A program made the translations under genes and the position numbers. From positions 1,922,867-1,986,866 of the forward strand of contig NZ_LMGI01000002.1 of the NCBI RefSeq assembly GCF_001427105.1: a stretch of 64,000 bases of DNA, written 5' to 3'. The notes under the pieces are model-generated. The model saw nothing but the letters and a program-made list of their open reading frames with translations, made no database searches and was not told the origin of the DNA. This DNA comes from Sphingopyxis sp. Root154. Its GTDB lineage: Bacteria > Pseudomonadota > Alphaproteobacteria > Sphingomonadales > Sphingomonadaceae. This document shows, piece after piece, positions 56,842 to 64,000 of this stretch. Within the stretch, counting starts at the first letter, position 1, and every line of letters starts with the position of its first letter.

Positions 56842-57794
56842 GCGCTGGCCTCCTCTACGGCATCCTCGGTCGCGTCGGCGTCGAACCCCGCGTCGACCTG
56901 GCGGACGATATGGACAAAGGCGTCGTGGAGCGCAGGTCGGCTGATCGACAGGCCGGTGACGCCATGACCGCTCGCGGTAATGCGCGCGAGCAACGGTTCG
57001 ACATCGGCGTCCTGAATCGCGAAATGCCACGCGTCGCCGCGGAGTTCAGCGCCCGCCGGGAGATTTGCGGCAACCGCGGCGGAATCGCCTGCGGTTCGCG
57101 GCGTGTAGCGAACCTGCATCGGGAGAAGTGCGCGCGCTTCGTCGACGGTGCCCTCGAACCGGCGCGCCGAGCGCGCGATGATGGCGATGCGGTCGCAGAG
57201 ACGTTCGGCATGCGCCATGACATGCGTCGAAAAAAGAATCGTCGCGCCACGGTCGCGCTCGCGGCGCACGAGCATTTCGAGCCGTTCCTGGTTGACCGGA
57301 TCGAGCCCCGAGAAAGGTTCGTCGAGCACGATGAGGTCGGGGGCGTGGACGATCGAGCCGATCAGCTGGATCATCTGCGCCATGCCTTTCGACATTTTGC
57401 GGATCTTTTCGTCGATCACGCGTTCGAGCCCGAGTTCGGTCATGAAGCCCGCGGCGCGGCGACGCCCCTCGGACCAGTCGAGCCCGCGCAGCGCGCCCAT
57501 GAAGGCGATCGCCTCGCGCGCTTTCATCCCCGGGTACAGCCCGCGTTCCTCGGGAAGATAGCCGATTCGGTGGCGCACCGACTGCGGCCGCTGCCCGCCA
57601 AAGAGGCGGCTCGACCCCTCATCGGGGTCGATGATGCCGAGCGTCATGCGCAGGCTCGTCGTCTTGCCCGCGCCATTGGGACCAAGCACGCCATAGATGC
57701 TGCCCGTCGGCACGGCGAGGGACACATGATCGACCGCTTTGTAATTGCCGAAATATTTGGTGAGGCCATTCGCCTCGACGCTGAAATCGCTCAA
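56838..57794 (-). CDS. ABC transporter ATP-binding protein (NatA-like)
   Basis: A 318-residue ATPase. Walker A is GPNGAGKTT (near residue 38), the Walker B stretch is [16 protein letters not shown], and the signature reads [10 protein letters not shown], with Met and Lys-Gly-Met in place of the usual LSGGQ, as in several NatA-type subunits. An H-loop STHVMAHAE is present. The C-terminal 90 residues form a DUF4162-like regulatory part. Its start is divergent from queG across only 66 bases. Confidence 0.93.
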   Translation of the reverse strand: MSDFSVEANGLTKYFGNYKAVDHVSLAVPTGSIYGVLGPNGAGKTTSLRMTLGIIDPDEGSSRLFGGQRPQSVRHRIGYLPEERGLYPGMKAREAIAFMGALRGLDWSEGRRRAAGFMTELGLERVIDEKIRKMSKGMAQMIQLIGSIVHAPDLIVLDEPFSGLDPVNQERLEMLVRRERDRGATILFSTHVMAHAERLCDRIAIIARSARRFEGTVDEARALLPMQVRYTPRTAGDSAAVAANLPAGAELRGDAWHFAIQDADVEPLLARITASGHGVTGLSISRPALHDAFVHIVRQVDAGFDADATEDAVEEASA

Positions 57795-57860
57795 ACCCGG
57801 GTCCCCAATCTTGGCTCACCAAGCTATGGCACGGCGAGGCCGCTCGCGTATAGAGCGGCA

Positions 57861-58925
57861 ATGGTTGCCGAAGCCTTGCCTCTTGGAACGCCTCCCCTCG
57901 AAGACCGGCTCGAAGCCGTCGCGCGCGCGCATGGTTTCGCGGCGTTCGGGATCGCGCATGCCGAGGCGGCACCGCAGACCGCGGCGCGGCTCGACCAATG
58001 GCTCGCCGAGGGGCGCCACGGCGATATGATCTGGATGGAAAGCCGCGCCGCGCAACGCGGATCGCCCAAGGGGCTGTGGCCCGAGGTCAAATCGGTGATT
58101 GCGCTTGGTATGAGCTATGCCCCGGCGCTCGATCCGCTCGCGCTCGCCGATCAGCCGGATCGCGGGCGCATCTCGGTCTATGCGCAGGGCGGCGACTATC
58201 ATGACGTCGTCAAAAAGGCGCTCAAGGCGGTCGCGCGCTGGCTGGTGGCGGAGGTGAAGGACGCCGAGGTCAAGGTGTTCGTCGACACCGCGCCGGTGAT
58301 GGAAAAGCCGCTTTCGGCGGCAGCGGGGCTTGGCTGGCAGGGCAAGCACACCAATCTCGTCAGCCGCGATCATGGCAGCTGGCTGTTCCTTGGCGCGATT
58401 TACACGACACTAGAGTTGGACCCGTCGAAGCCCGGCCGCGATACGTGCGGCAGCTGCTCGGCGTGTCAGGATGCGTGCCCGACACAGGCATTTCCGGCGC
58501 CGTACCGGCTCGATGCGCGGCGTTGCATCTCGTATCTGACGATCGAGCATAATGGGCCGATTCCGGTCGCGCTGCGGCGCGGGATCGGCAACCGCATCTA
58601 TGGCTGCGACGATTGCCTGGCGGCGTGCCCGTGGAACAAATTTGCCGAAACCGCACACGCGCATCGCGCCTTCCTGCCGCGCGCCGAACTGGCCGCGCCG
58701 TCGCTTTCCGACCTGCTTGCGCTCGACGATGCCGATTTCCGGCAGGTCTTCGCGGGGTCGCCGATCAAGCGGATCGGGCGCGGGCGCATGGTTCGCAATG
58801 CGGCGATCGCGGCGGGGAACAGCGGCGATGTCCGTTTTGTGCCGGTGCTCGAACGACTGGCGAAGGATGAATCGCCGATGGTCGCCGACGCCGCCCTATG
58901 GGCGCTGGCCGAGCTGGCGTCATGA
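57861..58925 (+). CDS. queG: Epoxyqueuosine reductase
   Basis: A 354-residue iron-sulfur and cobalamin enzyme for the last step of queuosine synthesis in tRNA. The two 4Fe-4S clusters are formed by [15 protein letters not shown] and [13 protein letters not shown], and the N-terminal DUF1730 part includes [23 protein letters not shown] 57861 is used; the frame runs far upstream through the ABC ATPase. A HEAT-like C-terminus ([19 protein letters not shown]) is usual for the family. Confidence 0.95.
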   Translation: MVAEALPLGTPPLEDRLEAVARAHGFAAFGIAHAEAAPQTAARLDQWLAEGRHGDMIWMESRAAQRGSPKGLWPEVKSVIALGMSYAPALDPLALADQPDRGRISVYAQGGDYHDVVKKALKAVARWLVAEVKDAEVKVFVDTAPVMEKPLSAAAGLGWQGKHTNLVSRDHGSWLFLGAIYTTLELDPSKPGRDTCGSCSACQDACPTQAFPAPYRLDARRCISYLTIEHNGPIPVALRRGIGNRIYGCDDCLAACPWNKFAETAHAHRAFLPRAELAAPSLSDLLALDDADFRQVFAGSPIKRIGRGRMVRNAAIAAGNSGDVRFVPVLERLAKDESPMVADAALWALAELAS

Positions 58926-58932
58926 CGCCCGG

Positions 58933-59307
58933 TCAGCGCTGAAACGACTGCGCGCAGCTGTTCACTTCGGCATTGCGGCCATCGGGCGTGCGGGCGTCGA
59001 CATGCGTCGCGACCGGATTTGCGCCCGCGCGCGGGGCGTAGAAATAGACATCGAGGATGCAGTTCGACCCGGCAAACTGCAGCTTGCGGCCGGCACCCTC
59101 GGTGACGTCGAGGTGGGGCTTGCCGAACATCCGGCCGATCGCATCGGCGCTGTTGCCGATCAGGGCGTTGTTTTGCACCGGCTTAACGACCGTAGTCGGC
59201 GGCGCGGCCGGAAGCGGTGTCGATGGGCGAGGGATCGCGGGGCCGGCGCACGCGCCGAGCGTCAGGGCTAGGCCAGAAATGGCGGCCAGGCGGCGGTTTT
59301 CGATCAT
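58933..59307 (-). CDS. Small lipoprotein of unknown function
   Basis: A 124-residue envelope protein. MIENRRLAAISGLALTLGAC ends in a lipobox, with the acylated Cys at residue 20 and a Pro-rich linker after it. The mature part begins PVQNNALIGNSADAIGRMFG, followed by HLDVTEGAGRKLQFAG and CILDVYFYAP. This resembles small OmlA/SmpA-like repeats, but the match is too weak to name. It overlaps the EI24 gene upstream by ATGA, and is convergent with queG. Confidence 0.75.
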   Translation of the reverse strand: MIENRRLAAISGLALTLGACAGPAIPRPSTPLPAAPPTTVVKPVQNNALIGNSADAIGRMFGKPHLDVTEGAGRKLQFAGSNCILDVYFYAPRAGANPVATHVDARTPDGRNAEVNSCAQSFQR

Positions 59308-59987
59308 TTTTTCTGGTCCCCATTGCGCAGATGCAGCATGTGCACGGCCATAGCCGCGCTCAGAATCGGCGCCAACAGATTGGCGACAGGCACCACGAAG
59401 CTTGCGGCAGACAGCAGCCCGAGCGACCAGCGTGCGGGCCGGTCGAGCCGTGGCTGGTCCGAGTGGCGCGCGAGTACCATTGCCTCGAGATCGCGGCCTA
59501 GCAGCAATGCGTTGACTAGCAGGGCGAAGATCGGCGTGCCAATGCCGGTGACGAGTAGCAGGATGTAGATCGGTAGCGCGAGCAGGTTGCCGCCGATGAG
59601 CCGCACCAGCGAAGCGAGCGCGAGGCCGATATTCTGACGCCAGCCGACATCGACGGCCTGGCTTGCGGCGGCAGGATAGTGGCGCCCCTCGACATCGGCG
59701 ACGATGCCGTCGGCGAAAAGGCCGACGACGACGATCGCAACGGCGCGGAAGAGCAGCCAGCTTCCGGCGATGATGGCAAGGATGACCAGGATACCGGCCA
59801 TGTCGAGCTGCGCTTCGTCGAGCCATTTCCAGTGCGCGAGCGCCCAGCGCGTCGCGAAAAAGATCGCTGCGCCCGCGACGGCGAGGAGCATGAGCGTGAG
59901 CGCGAGGCTTTGCGCCAGCACGCGCATCACGCGGGGCTGCGGCAAGTCCCTTAACGCGAGCAGGAAGGCGTGAACGGCGCGGGCCAT
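59304..59987 (-). CDS. EI24-domain (CysZ-like) integral membrane protein
   Basis: A 227-residue membrane protein with about four to five hydrophobic segments. RMAGILVILAIIAGSWLLF-like and NIGLALASLVRLIGGNLLAL stretches, with NALLLGRDLEAMVLARHS and FVVPVANLLAPILSAAMAVH, follow the EI24/CysZ layout. CysZ proteins import sulfate, but many EI24 proteins have other or unknown roles. The stop overlaps the lipoprotein start. Confidence 0.82.
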   Translation of the reverse strand: MARAVHAFLLALRDLPQPRVMRVLAQSLALTLMLLAVAGAAIFFATRWALAHWKWLDEAQLDMAGILVILAIIAGSWLLFRAVAIVVVGLFADGIVADVEGRHYPAAASQAVDVGWRQNIGLALASLVRLIGGNLLALPIYILLLVTGIGTPIFALLVNALLLGRDLEAMVLARHSDQPRLDRPARWSLGLLSAASFVVPVANLLAPILSAAMAVHMLHLRNGDQKK

Positions 59988-60029
59988 GGTCCGGGGATGG
60001 TGGGCGCGCGCGCGCGGGTCAAGCGTTAT

Positions 60030-60058
60030 GCTTGCCTTGGCCGGCCTCGCCGCCTAAG
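60030..60058 (+). promoter_or_regulatory. Candidate promoter of the adenosine kinase-like gene
   Basis: TTGCCT (60030-60035) and TAAGGC (60053-60058) are spaced by 17 bases, about 40 bases before ATG 60097. The form agrees with the tuf and rpsL elements. Confidence 0.45.
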
Positions 60059-60096
60059 GCGCGCGGCAGCTTTTTCCACGCATCACAGGATTTTTC

Positions 60097-61095
60097 ATGG
60101 CCTCCACCGCCCGTTTCGACGTTGTCGCCATCGGCAACGCCATTGTCGACGTCATCGCCCGCGCCGACGATGCGCTGATCACTGCCGAAGGTCTGACCAA
60201 GGGGTCGATGCGGCTGATCGACGCCGAAGAGGCCGAACGCCTTTACGCGGCGATGGGACCCGCAATCGAAATGTCGGGCGGTTCGGCGGCCAATACATTG
60301 GCGGGAATGGCCGCGCTCGGCCAGCGTTGCAGCTTTATCGGCCAGGTCGCCGACGACCAGCTCGGCCATGTTTTCACGCACGACCTGCGCGCGCTCGGCG
60401 TCGCTTATGAAACCCCGCCGCTCAGCGAAGGCGCGCCGACCGCGCGCTGCCTGATCCTCGTCACCCCCGACGGCCAGCGCACGATGAACACCTTCCTCGG
60501 CGCGAGCCACCTGCTCGAGCAGTCGATGATCGACGAAGCGTGGATCGCCGATTCGGAAATCCTCTATCTCGAAGGCTATCTGTGGGATCCGGAGCTGTCG
60601 CGCGCGGCGATGCGGCGCGCGATCGACGTGTCGCGCGCGGCGGGACGCAAGGTCGCGTTCACGCTGTCCGACGCGTTCATCATCGACCGTCACGGCGCCG
60701 ATTTCCGCAAGCTGATCGCCGAGGGGCTGTTCGACATCCTCTTCGCGAACGAGGTCGAGATTTGCGCGCTCGCCGAAACCGATGATTTCGAAGCCGCCGT
60801 CGCGAGCGTCGCGGCGCAGGTGCCGCTGCTCGTCGTCACGCGTGGCTCGCATGGCGCGCTCGCGATCACCGGCGGCGAGCGCACCGAGGTCGGCGCCGAG
60901 CCGATCGAAACGGTCGTCGACACCACCGGGGCGGGCGACCTGTTCGCCGCGGGTTTCCTGTCGGGGCAGGCGCAGGGCCGTCCGATCGCCGATTGCCTGA
61001 CGATGGGCGCCGTGTGCGCACGCGAGATCATCGCGCAGGTCGGCCCGCGCGCGCAGACCGACCTCAAGGCCAGGATCGCCGAACGGCTGGGCTAG
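60097..61095 (+). CDS. PfkB-family kinase, adenosine kinase-like
   Basis: A 332-residue ribokinase-fold enzyme. The N-terminal VVAIGNAIVDVIARADD and the substrate-binding EMSGGSAANTLAGMAALG are as in alphaproteobacterial adenosine kinase-like proteins, and the catalytic D281 lies in DTTGAGDLFAAGF. It probably phosphorylates adenosine or a related nucleoside or sugar. It is followed 56 bases on by a small membrane protein. Confidence 0.9.
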   Translation: MASTARFDVVAIGNAIVDVIARADDALITAEGLTKGSMRLIDAEEAERLYAAMGPAIEMSGGSAANTLAGMAALGQRCSFIGQVADDQLGHVFTHDLRALGVAYETPPLSEGAPTARCLILVTPDGQRTMNTFLGASHLLEQSMIDEAWIADSEILYLEGYLWDPELSRAAMRRAIDVSRAAGRKVAFTLSDAFIIDRHGADFRKLIAEGLFDILFANEVEICALAETDDFEAAVASVAAQVPLLVVTRGSHGALAITGGERTEVGAEPIETVVDTTGAGDLFAAGFLSGQAQGRPIADCLTMGAVCAREIIAQVGPRAQTDLKARIAERLG

Positions 61096-61151
61096 GAACC
61101 TTCGTCGGCCGTGAAGCGTCCTATGCGCCAGACAGCATGGGAGAGATTCTT

Positions 61152-61409
61152 ATGGCCGACGAAATTCACGAGACGCGCGATCCCGACGGGACAACCCACA
61201 CGACCACGGTCATCGACCGCGAACCGCGCCGCGGCGGCGGGTTCGGGATGGGGCTGATTTTGCTCGTCGCGATTCTGGTTGCGGCCTTTTTCGCCTTCCA
61301 GTTCCTTGCCAACGACAAGGCGCAGAGCGGCGCGGTCACTGAAGCGGCGCAAAAGGTCGGCGATGCCGCCGAGAATGTCGGCGACGCGGCGCAGAAAGCG
61401 GTCGAGTAA
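61152..61409 (+). CDS. Small single-pass membrane protein
   Basis: An 85-residue protein with a charged N-terminus (ADEIHETRDPDGTTHTTTVI), one membrane segment (GMGLILLVAILVAAFFAFQF, residues about 35-54) and an Ala-rich helical end made of two near repeats (KVGDAAENVGDAAQKAVE). ATG 61152 with GGGAGAG upstream was chosen. No family was recognised; it may dock something at the inner membrane surface. Confidence 0.72.
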   Translation: MADEIHETRDPDGTTHTTTVIDREPRRGGGFGMGLILLVAILVAAFFAFQFLANDKAQSGAVTEAAQKVGDAAENVGDAAQKAVE

Positions 61410-61412
61410 GGA

Positions 61413-62942
61413 TCAGCCGGCGGATACCGCGGCGGGTTCGGGGTGTTTCCTGAACAGTTCGCGGTCCGCCGGGCCGAAGCCGCGCGTCCAGATCAGCCAG
61501 CCATAGACGCCGAGGATGAAGGGCACGCCGATCAAGAGCTCAGCCCATTCGGGAAGCTGCGTCGCGCCATAGCCGAGGATGGTCGCGCCCGCGGTCGCCC
61601 AGACGAGCGCCCAGCGCAGGCTGTTCACCGGCGCGCCGAGGATGCGCGCGAGCAGCCGGGCCTTCACCAGCGACGCGAATCCGAGTGCGAGCATCAGCGC
61701 GAGCGCCACGGCGCCGGCGTAATAGATCGGCGGCAAGCCCATCGATTTCGCGATCAGGATCAGCGCGACGCTGAGCCCCGCCTGCAGCGCGAGCGTCGCG
61801 ATGCTGATGAGCAAATTGCGGTGGCGCGCGACGTAGACGAGCGCCGCCTCGCTGACGACCGCGGTTGCGGCGACCACCTCGGCGGCCAGCAGGAAGGCGA
61901 GCGCGGCGGTGCCGCTGACGAATTCGGGGCCGACGAGCCCCATCACCGCTTCGCCCGGAATGCCGAGCGCGAGCGCGACGCCGGCCTGCGCGGCGATGAT
62001 CCAGAAACCGACTTGGCTGACCTGTGCCGCCACGGCGGCAAGCCGCTTTTCGGCGAGATTTCGCGTGATGACGGGGCCAAGGATCGGCTCGAAGCTGGTC
62101 TTGAGCTTTTGCGGCAGCGAGGCGACCTGCTGCGCCATATAATAGATGCCGTAGATCGTCGGCGAAGTGAACTGGCCGAGAATAAAGAGGTCGAGGCGGC
62201 GCGTGCCCCATTCGATCGCGTCGGCGGCGGCGAGCGGCGCGTTGCGCCGCGCAACTGCGATCAGGTGCGCGGGATGCGGTTGCCACCCGCGCGGCCCGCC
62301 ATAATGACGCAGCATCGGGATCAGTGCGGTGAGAAAGGCGCCGAGCATCGCGGCGGCGTAGGAGAGCATCAGCCCGTCGCGCTTCGATACGAAGAAGAAT
62401 CCGGCGGCGGCGATGCTGATCACCCACGGCTCGACCACCGCGCGGGCGCGAACGGTGGCGCCGACGTCGAATTTATACGCGCAGGCGGCGAGCGCGATAT
62501 CGGTGCCCGCGATCGCGAAAACGAGCAGCGCCATCCAGCGATCGGTGCTGTCGATACTGCCCGACGGGAACATCAGTTGCGGCAGCAGCACCAGCAGCAC
62601 CGACCCGGCCGCCGACGCGACAAAGGCGACGAACATGCCGTCCCATACGACGGTGCGCTGATCGGCCCCGGGGGCGCTGAGCTGTTCGGCGAGGCCGCGC
62701 TTGAGGCCGAGCGTCGCGAGCTGTGCGACCAGCTCGATGACGAGCACTGCAAAGGCGAAACGCCCGACCGCCTCGGGCCCGTACCAGCGGCCCGCGACAT
62801 AGAGGAAGGGCAGGCGCGCGACGAGGCGCAGGATGAAGCCGAAGAAATTTGTGCGTCCGCCCTTGGCGAGCGCGGCCGTGTCCGCGTCCCCCGAAGGAAC
62901 GTCCGGCGATCGGGGCGCAGCTGCGCTGTCCGTGTGGCTCAA
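61413..62942 (-). CDS. MOP-superfamily oligosaccharide flippase (Wzx-like)
   Basis: A 509-residue membrane protein with about 12-14 helices. It begins with an Ala/Asp/Pro-rich leader, then TNFFGFILRLVARLPFLYVA and RWYGPEAVGRFAFAVLVIEL, the usual first helices of Polysacc_synt exporters, and MAQQVASLPQKLKTSFEPIL in the middle loop. Such proteins flip lipid-linked glycan units. It is separate from the glycan cluster near 50 kb, but could work with it. It is convergent with the small membrane protein. Confidence 0.88.
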   Translation of the reverse strand: MSHTDSAAAPRSPDVPSGDADTAALAKGGRTNFFGFILRLVARLPFLYVAGRWYGPEAVGRFAFAVLVIELVAQLATLGLKRGLAEQLSAPGADQRTVVWDGMFVAFVASAAGSVLLVLLPQLMFPSGSIDSTDRWMALLVFAIAGTDIALAACAYKFDVGATVRARAVVEPWVISIAAAGFFFVSKRDGLMLSYAAAMLGAFLTALIPMLRHYGGPRGWQPHPAHLIAVARRNAPLAAADAIEWGTRRLDLFILGQFTSPTIYGIYYMAQQVASLPQKLKTSFEPILGPVITRNLAEKRLAAVAAQVSQVGFWIIAAQAGVALALGIPGEAVMGLVGPEFVSGTAALAFLLAAEVVAATAVVSEAALVYVARHRNLLISIATLALQAGLSVALILIAKSMGLPPIYYAGAVALALMLALGFASLVKARLLARILGAPVNSLRWALVWATAGATILGYGATQLPEWAELLIGVPFILGVYGWLIWTRGFGPADRELFRKHPEPAAVSAG

Positions 62943-62975
62943 GCCTGGCGCCCCTTCTGCTTTGCCCTGACGTGC

Positions 62976-63004
62976 AGTTTAGCGCGACGAAGGGAGGCAG
63001 GCAA
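62976..63004 (-). promoter_or_regulatory. Candidate promoter of the flippase gene
   Basis: Minus-strand TTGCCT (63004-62999) and TAAACT (62981-62976) are spaced by 17 bases, 33 bases before the start codon. It is one of the better matches in the window. Confidence 0.5.
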
Positions 63005-63021
63005 TTGTGAGAAGCAATTCA

Positions 63022-64000
63022 TCACCCTTCGGGTCGCAGCGGGCGGCTGAGCAACGCCTGAATGGCGTCACCGACGCGCGTTTCGCCGGCAACCAGACGC
63101 GCGACGGTTTCGGTGATCGGCATATCGATACCGTCGGCGCGCGCCGCGGCGGCGACCACCGGCGCGCTGAACGCACCCTCGGCTACGGTGCGGCGATCGG
63201 CCATCAGCACTTCGGCCGGCTCGCCGCGTCCGAGCCCCTGGCCAAGCGCGAAATTGCGCGAGTTCGACGAGGTGCAGGTGAGGACGAGGTCGCCGAGCCC
63301 CGCAAGCCCCGCGAGCGTTTCGGCCTGCGCGCCGCGCGCCAGGCCGAAACGCGTCATTTCGGCAAAGCCACGACTGATCAGTGCCGCGCGCGCGTTGAGC
63401 CCGAGCCCGGCGCCGTCGACGATGCCGCAGGCGATCGCGAGGATATTCTTCACCGCGCCGCCGATCTCGGCGCCGATGACGTCGGTCGACACATAGGGCC
63501 GGAAATGCGGGCGCGCGAGTGTCTGCGCGATCTCGGCCGCGAGATCGGCGTCGGCCGCGGCGAGGGTGATCGCGGTAGGGAGGCCCGCAGCGACTTCGTG
63601 CGCAAACGTTGGCCCGGAGAGCACGGCATGCGGCCGCGACGGCGCCAGGTCGCGCGCCATGTCGATCGGAAAGGCGAAGCTGCCCGCTTCCATGCCCTTG
63701 CTACAAAAGATCAGCGGTGCGCCGCCCGGCGGAAGCTCGGCGAGCACCGTGCGCAGGAAAGGCACGGGGACGACGACGAGCAGCGCGTCGAGATCGGCCA
63801 TGTCGGCAAGGTTGCGGGTCGCGGTCAGCGAGGTTGAGAGCGCGGCGCCGGGCAGGAAAACCGGATTGCGGTGCTCGGCGTTGATCGCCGTAACGACGTC
63901 GTCCTCGCGCGCCCACAGACGAACGGACGCGCCATCGGCGGCGAGAAGCTGCGCGAGCGCGGTGCCCCACGCGCCGCCGCCGATCACGCCGAACCTGGCA
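63022..64000 (-). CDS. gpsA: Glycerol-3-phosphate dehydrogenase (NAD(P)+), 5' end outside window
   Basis: The visible 326 residues cover nearly the whole enzyme, which makes glycerol-3-phosphate for phospholipids. The Rossmann loop FGVIGGGAWGTALAQLLA lies at the very edge, CSKGMEAGSF and VLSGPTFAHEVAAG follow, and the catalytic Lys is in GGAVKNILAIACGIVDG. RGFAEMTRFGLARGA and GLAGLGDLVLTCTS are as in the family. A GTG at 63987 is inside the Rossmann strand, so the true start is just beyond the right edge. It precedes the flippase on the same strand. Confidence 0.96.
   Translation of the reverse strand, partial: ARFGVIGGGAWGTALAQLLAADGASVRLWAREDDVVTAINAEHRNPVFLPGAALSTSLTATRNLADMADLDALLVVVPVPFLRTVLAELPPGGAPLIFCSKGMEAGSFAFPIDMARDLAPSRPHAVLSGPTFAHEVAAGLPTAITLAAADADLAAEIAQTLARPHFRPYVSTDVIGAEIGGAVKNILAIACGIVDGAGLGLNARAALISRGFAEMTRFGLARGAQAETLAGLAGLGDLVLTCTSSNSRNFALGQGLGRGEPAEVLMADRRTVAEGAFSAPVVAAAARADGIDMPITETVARLVAGETRVGDAIQALLSRPLRPEG

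Noticed and set aside
56910..57860. 317-codon N-terminal extension of queG
   Set aside because: It runs antisense through the ABC ATPase gene and lacks any QueG homology; the family start matches ATG 57861.

Overview
The window is GC-rich chromosomal DNA from an alphaproteobacterium, most likely of the order Sphingomonadales and probably Sphingopyxis-like. The basis is: merged str/S10/spc ribosomal operons, an origin-like region next to hemE, the mnmE-mnmG-rsmG-parA-parB block with internal parS sites, a DUF4402 pilin with chaperone and usher-like protein, clustered GANTC (CcrM-type) sites, and intergenic repeats of the kind common in sphingomonads. The genus is an inference from gene content and protein style, not from a search.

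Region 1 (1-11.9 kb, minus strand): translation genes in the order rpsL-rpsG-fusA-tuf-rpsJ-rplC-rplD-rplW-rplB-rpsS-rplV-rpsC-rplP-rpmC-rpsQ-rplN-rplX-rplE-rpsN, the last cut by the window edge. A candidate promoter lies before rpsL and another before tuf. A strongly structured 300-base gap separates rpsJ from rplC. S12 carries Arg at position 88.

Region 2 (11.9-25 kb): mixed housekeeping and envelope genes: a uracil-DNA-glycosylase-superfamily enzyme, a secreted amidohydrolase, an S8 protease, a HAD nucleotidase coupled to dapD, a TonB-dependent receptor, gpmA, a heat-shock gene with a ROSE-like leader, a lipoprotein/carboxypeptidase/acetyltransferase operon and a SleB-type wall hydrolase.

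Region 3 (25-42 kb): DUF1491, ptsN, hpf and the overlapping ppsR-maf-aroE-coaE-dnaQ run read leftward. A probable oriC (three perfect DnaA boxes, five GANTC sites, an AT-rich stretch) separates them from hemE-hemJ-rho on the right. After TerC and small metabolic genes comes mnmE-mnmG-rsmG-parA-parB with three parS sites. Replication origin and centromere are therefore about 7-10 kb apart.

Region 4 (42-54 kb): a three-gene fimbria-like locus (DUF4402 subunit, PapD-like chaperone, usher-like barrel), a patatin, and a rightward four-gene membrane cluster: two paralogous GT-C-like multi-pass proteins flanking an FAD oxidoreductase and a GtrA protein. This looks like a cell-surface glycosylation module and is the best candidate for an undescribed system.

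Region 5 (53.7-64 kb): msrB, a CYP153-like P450, a NatAB-type ABC exporter, queG, two small envelope proteins, an adenosine/sugar kinase, a MOP-type flippase and gpsA, cut by the right edge. No tRNA, rRNA, insertion sequence, prophage or CRISPR was found.
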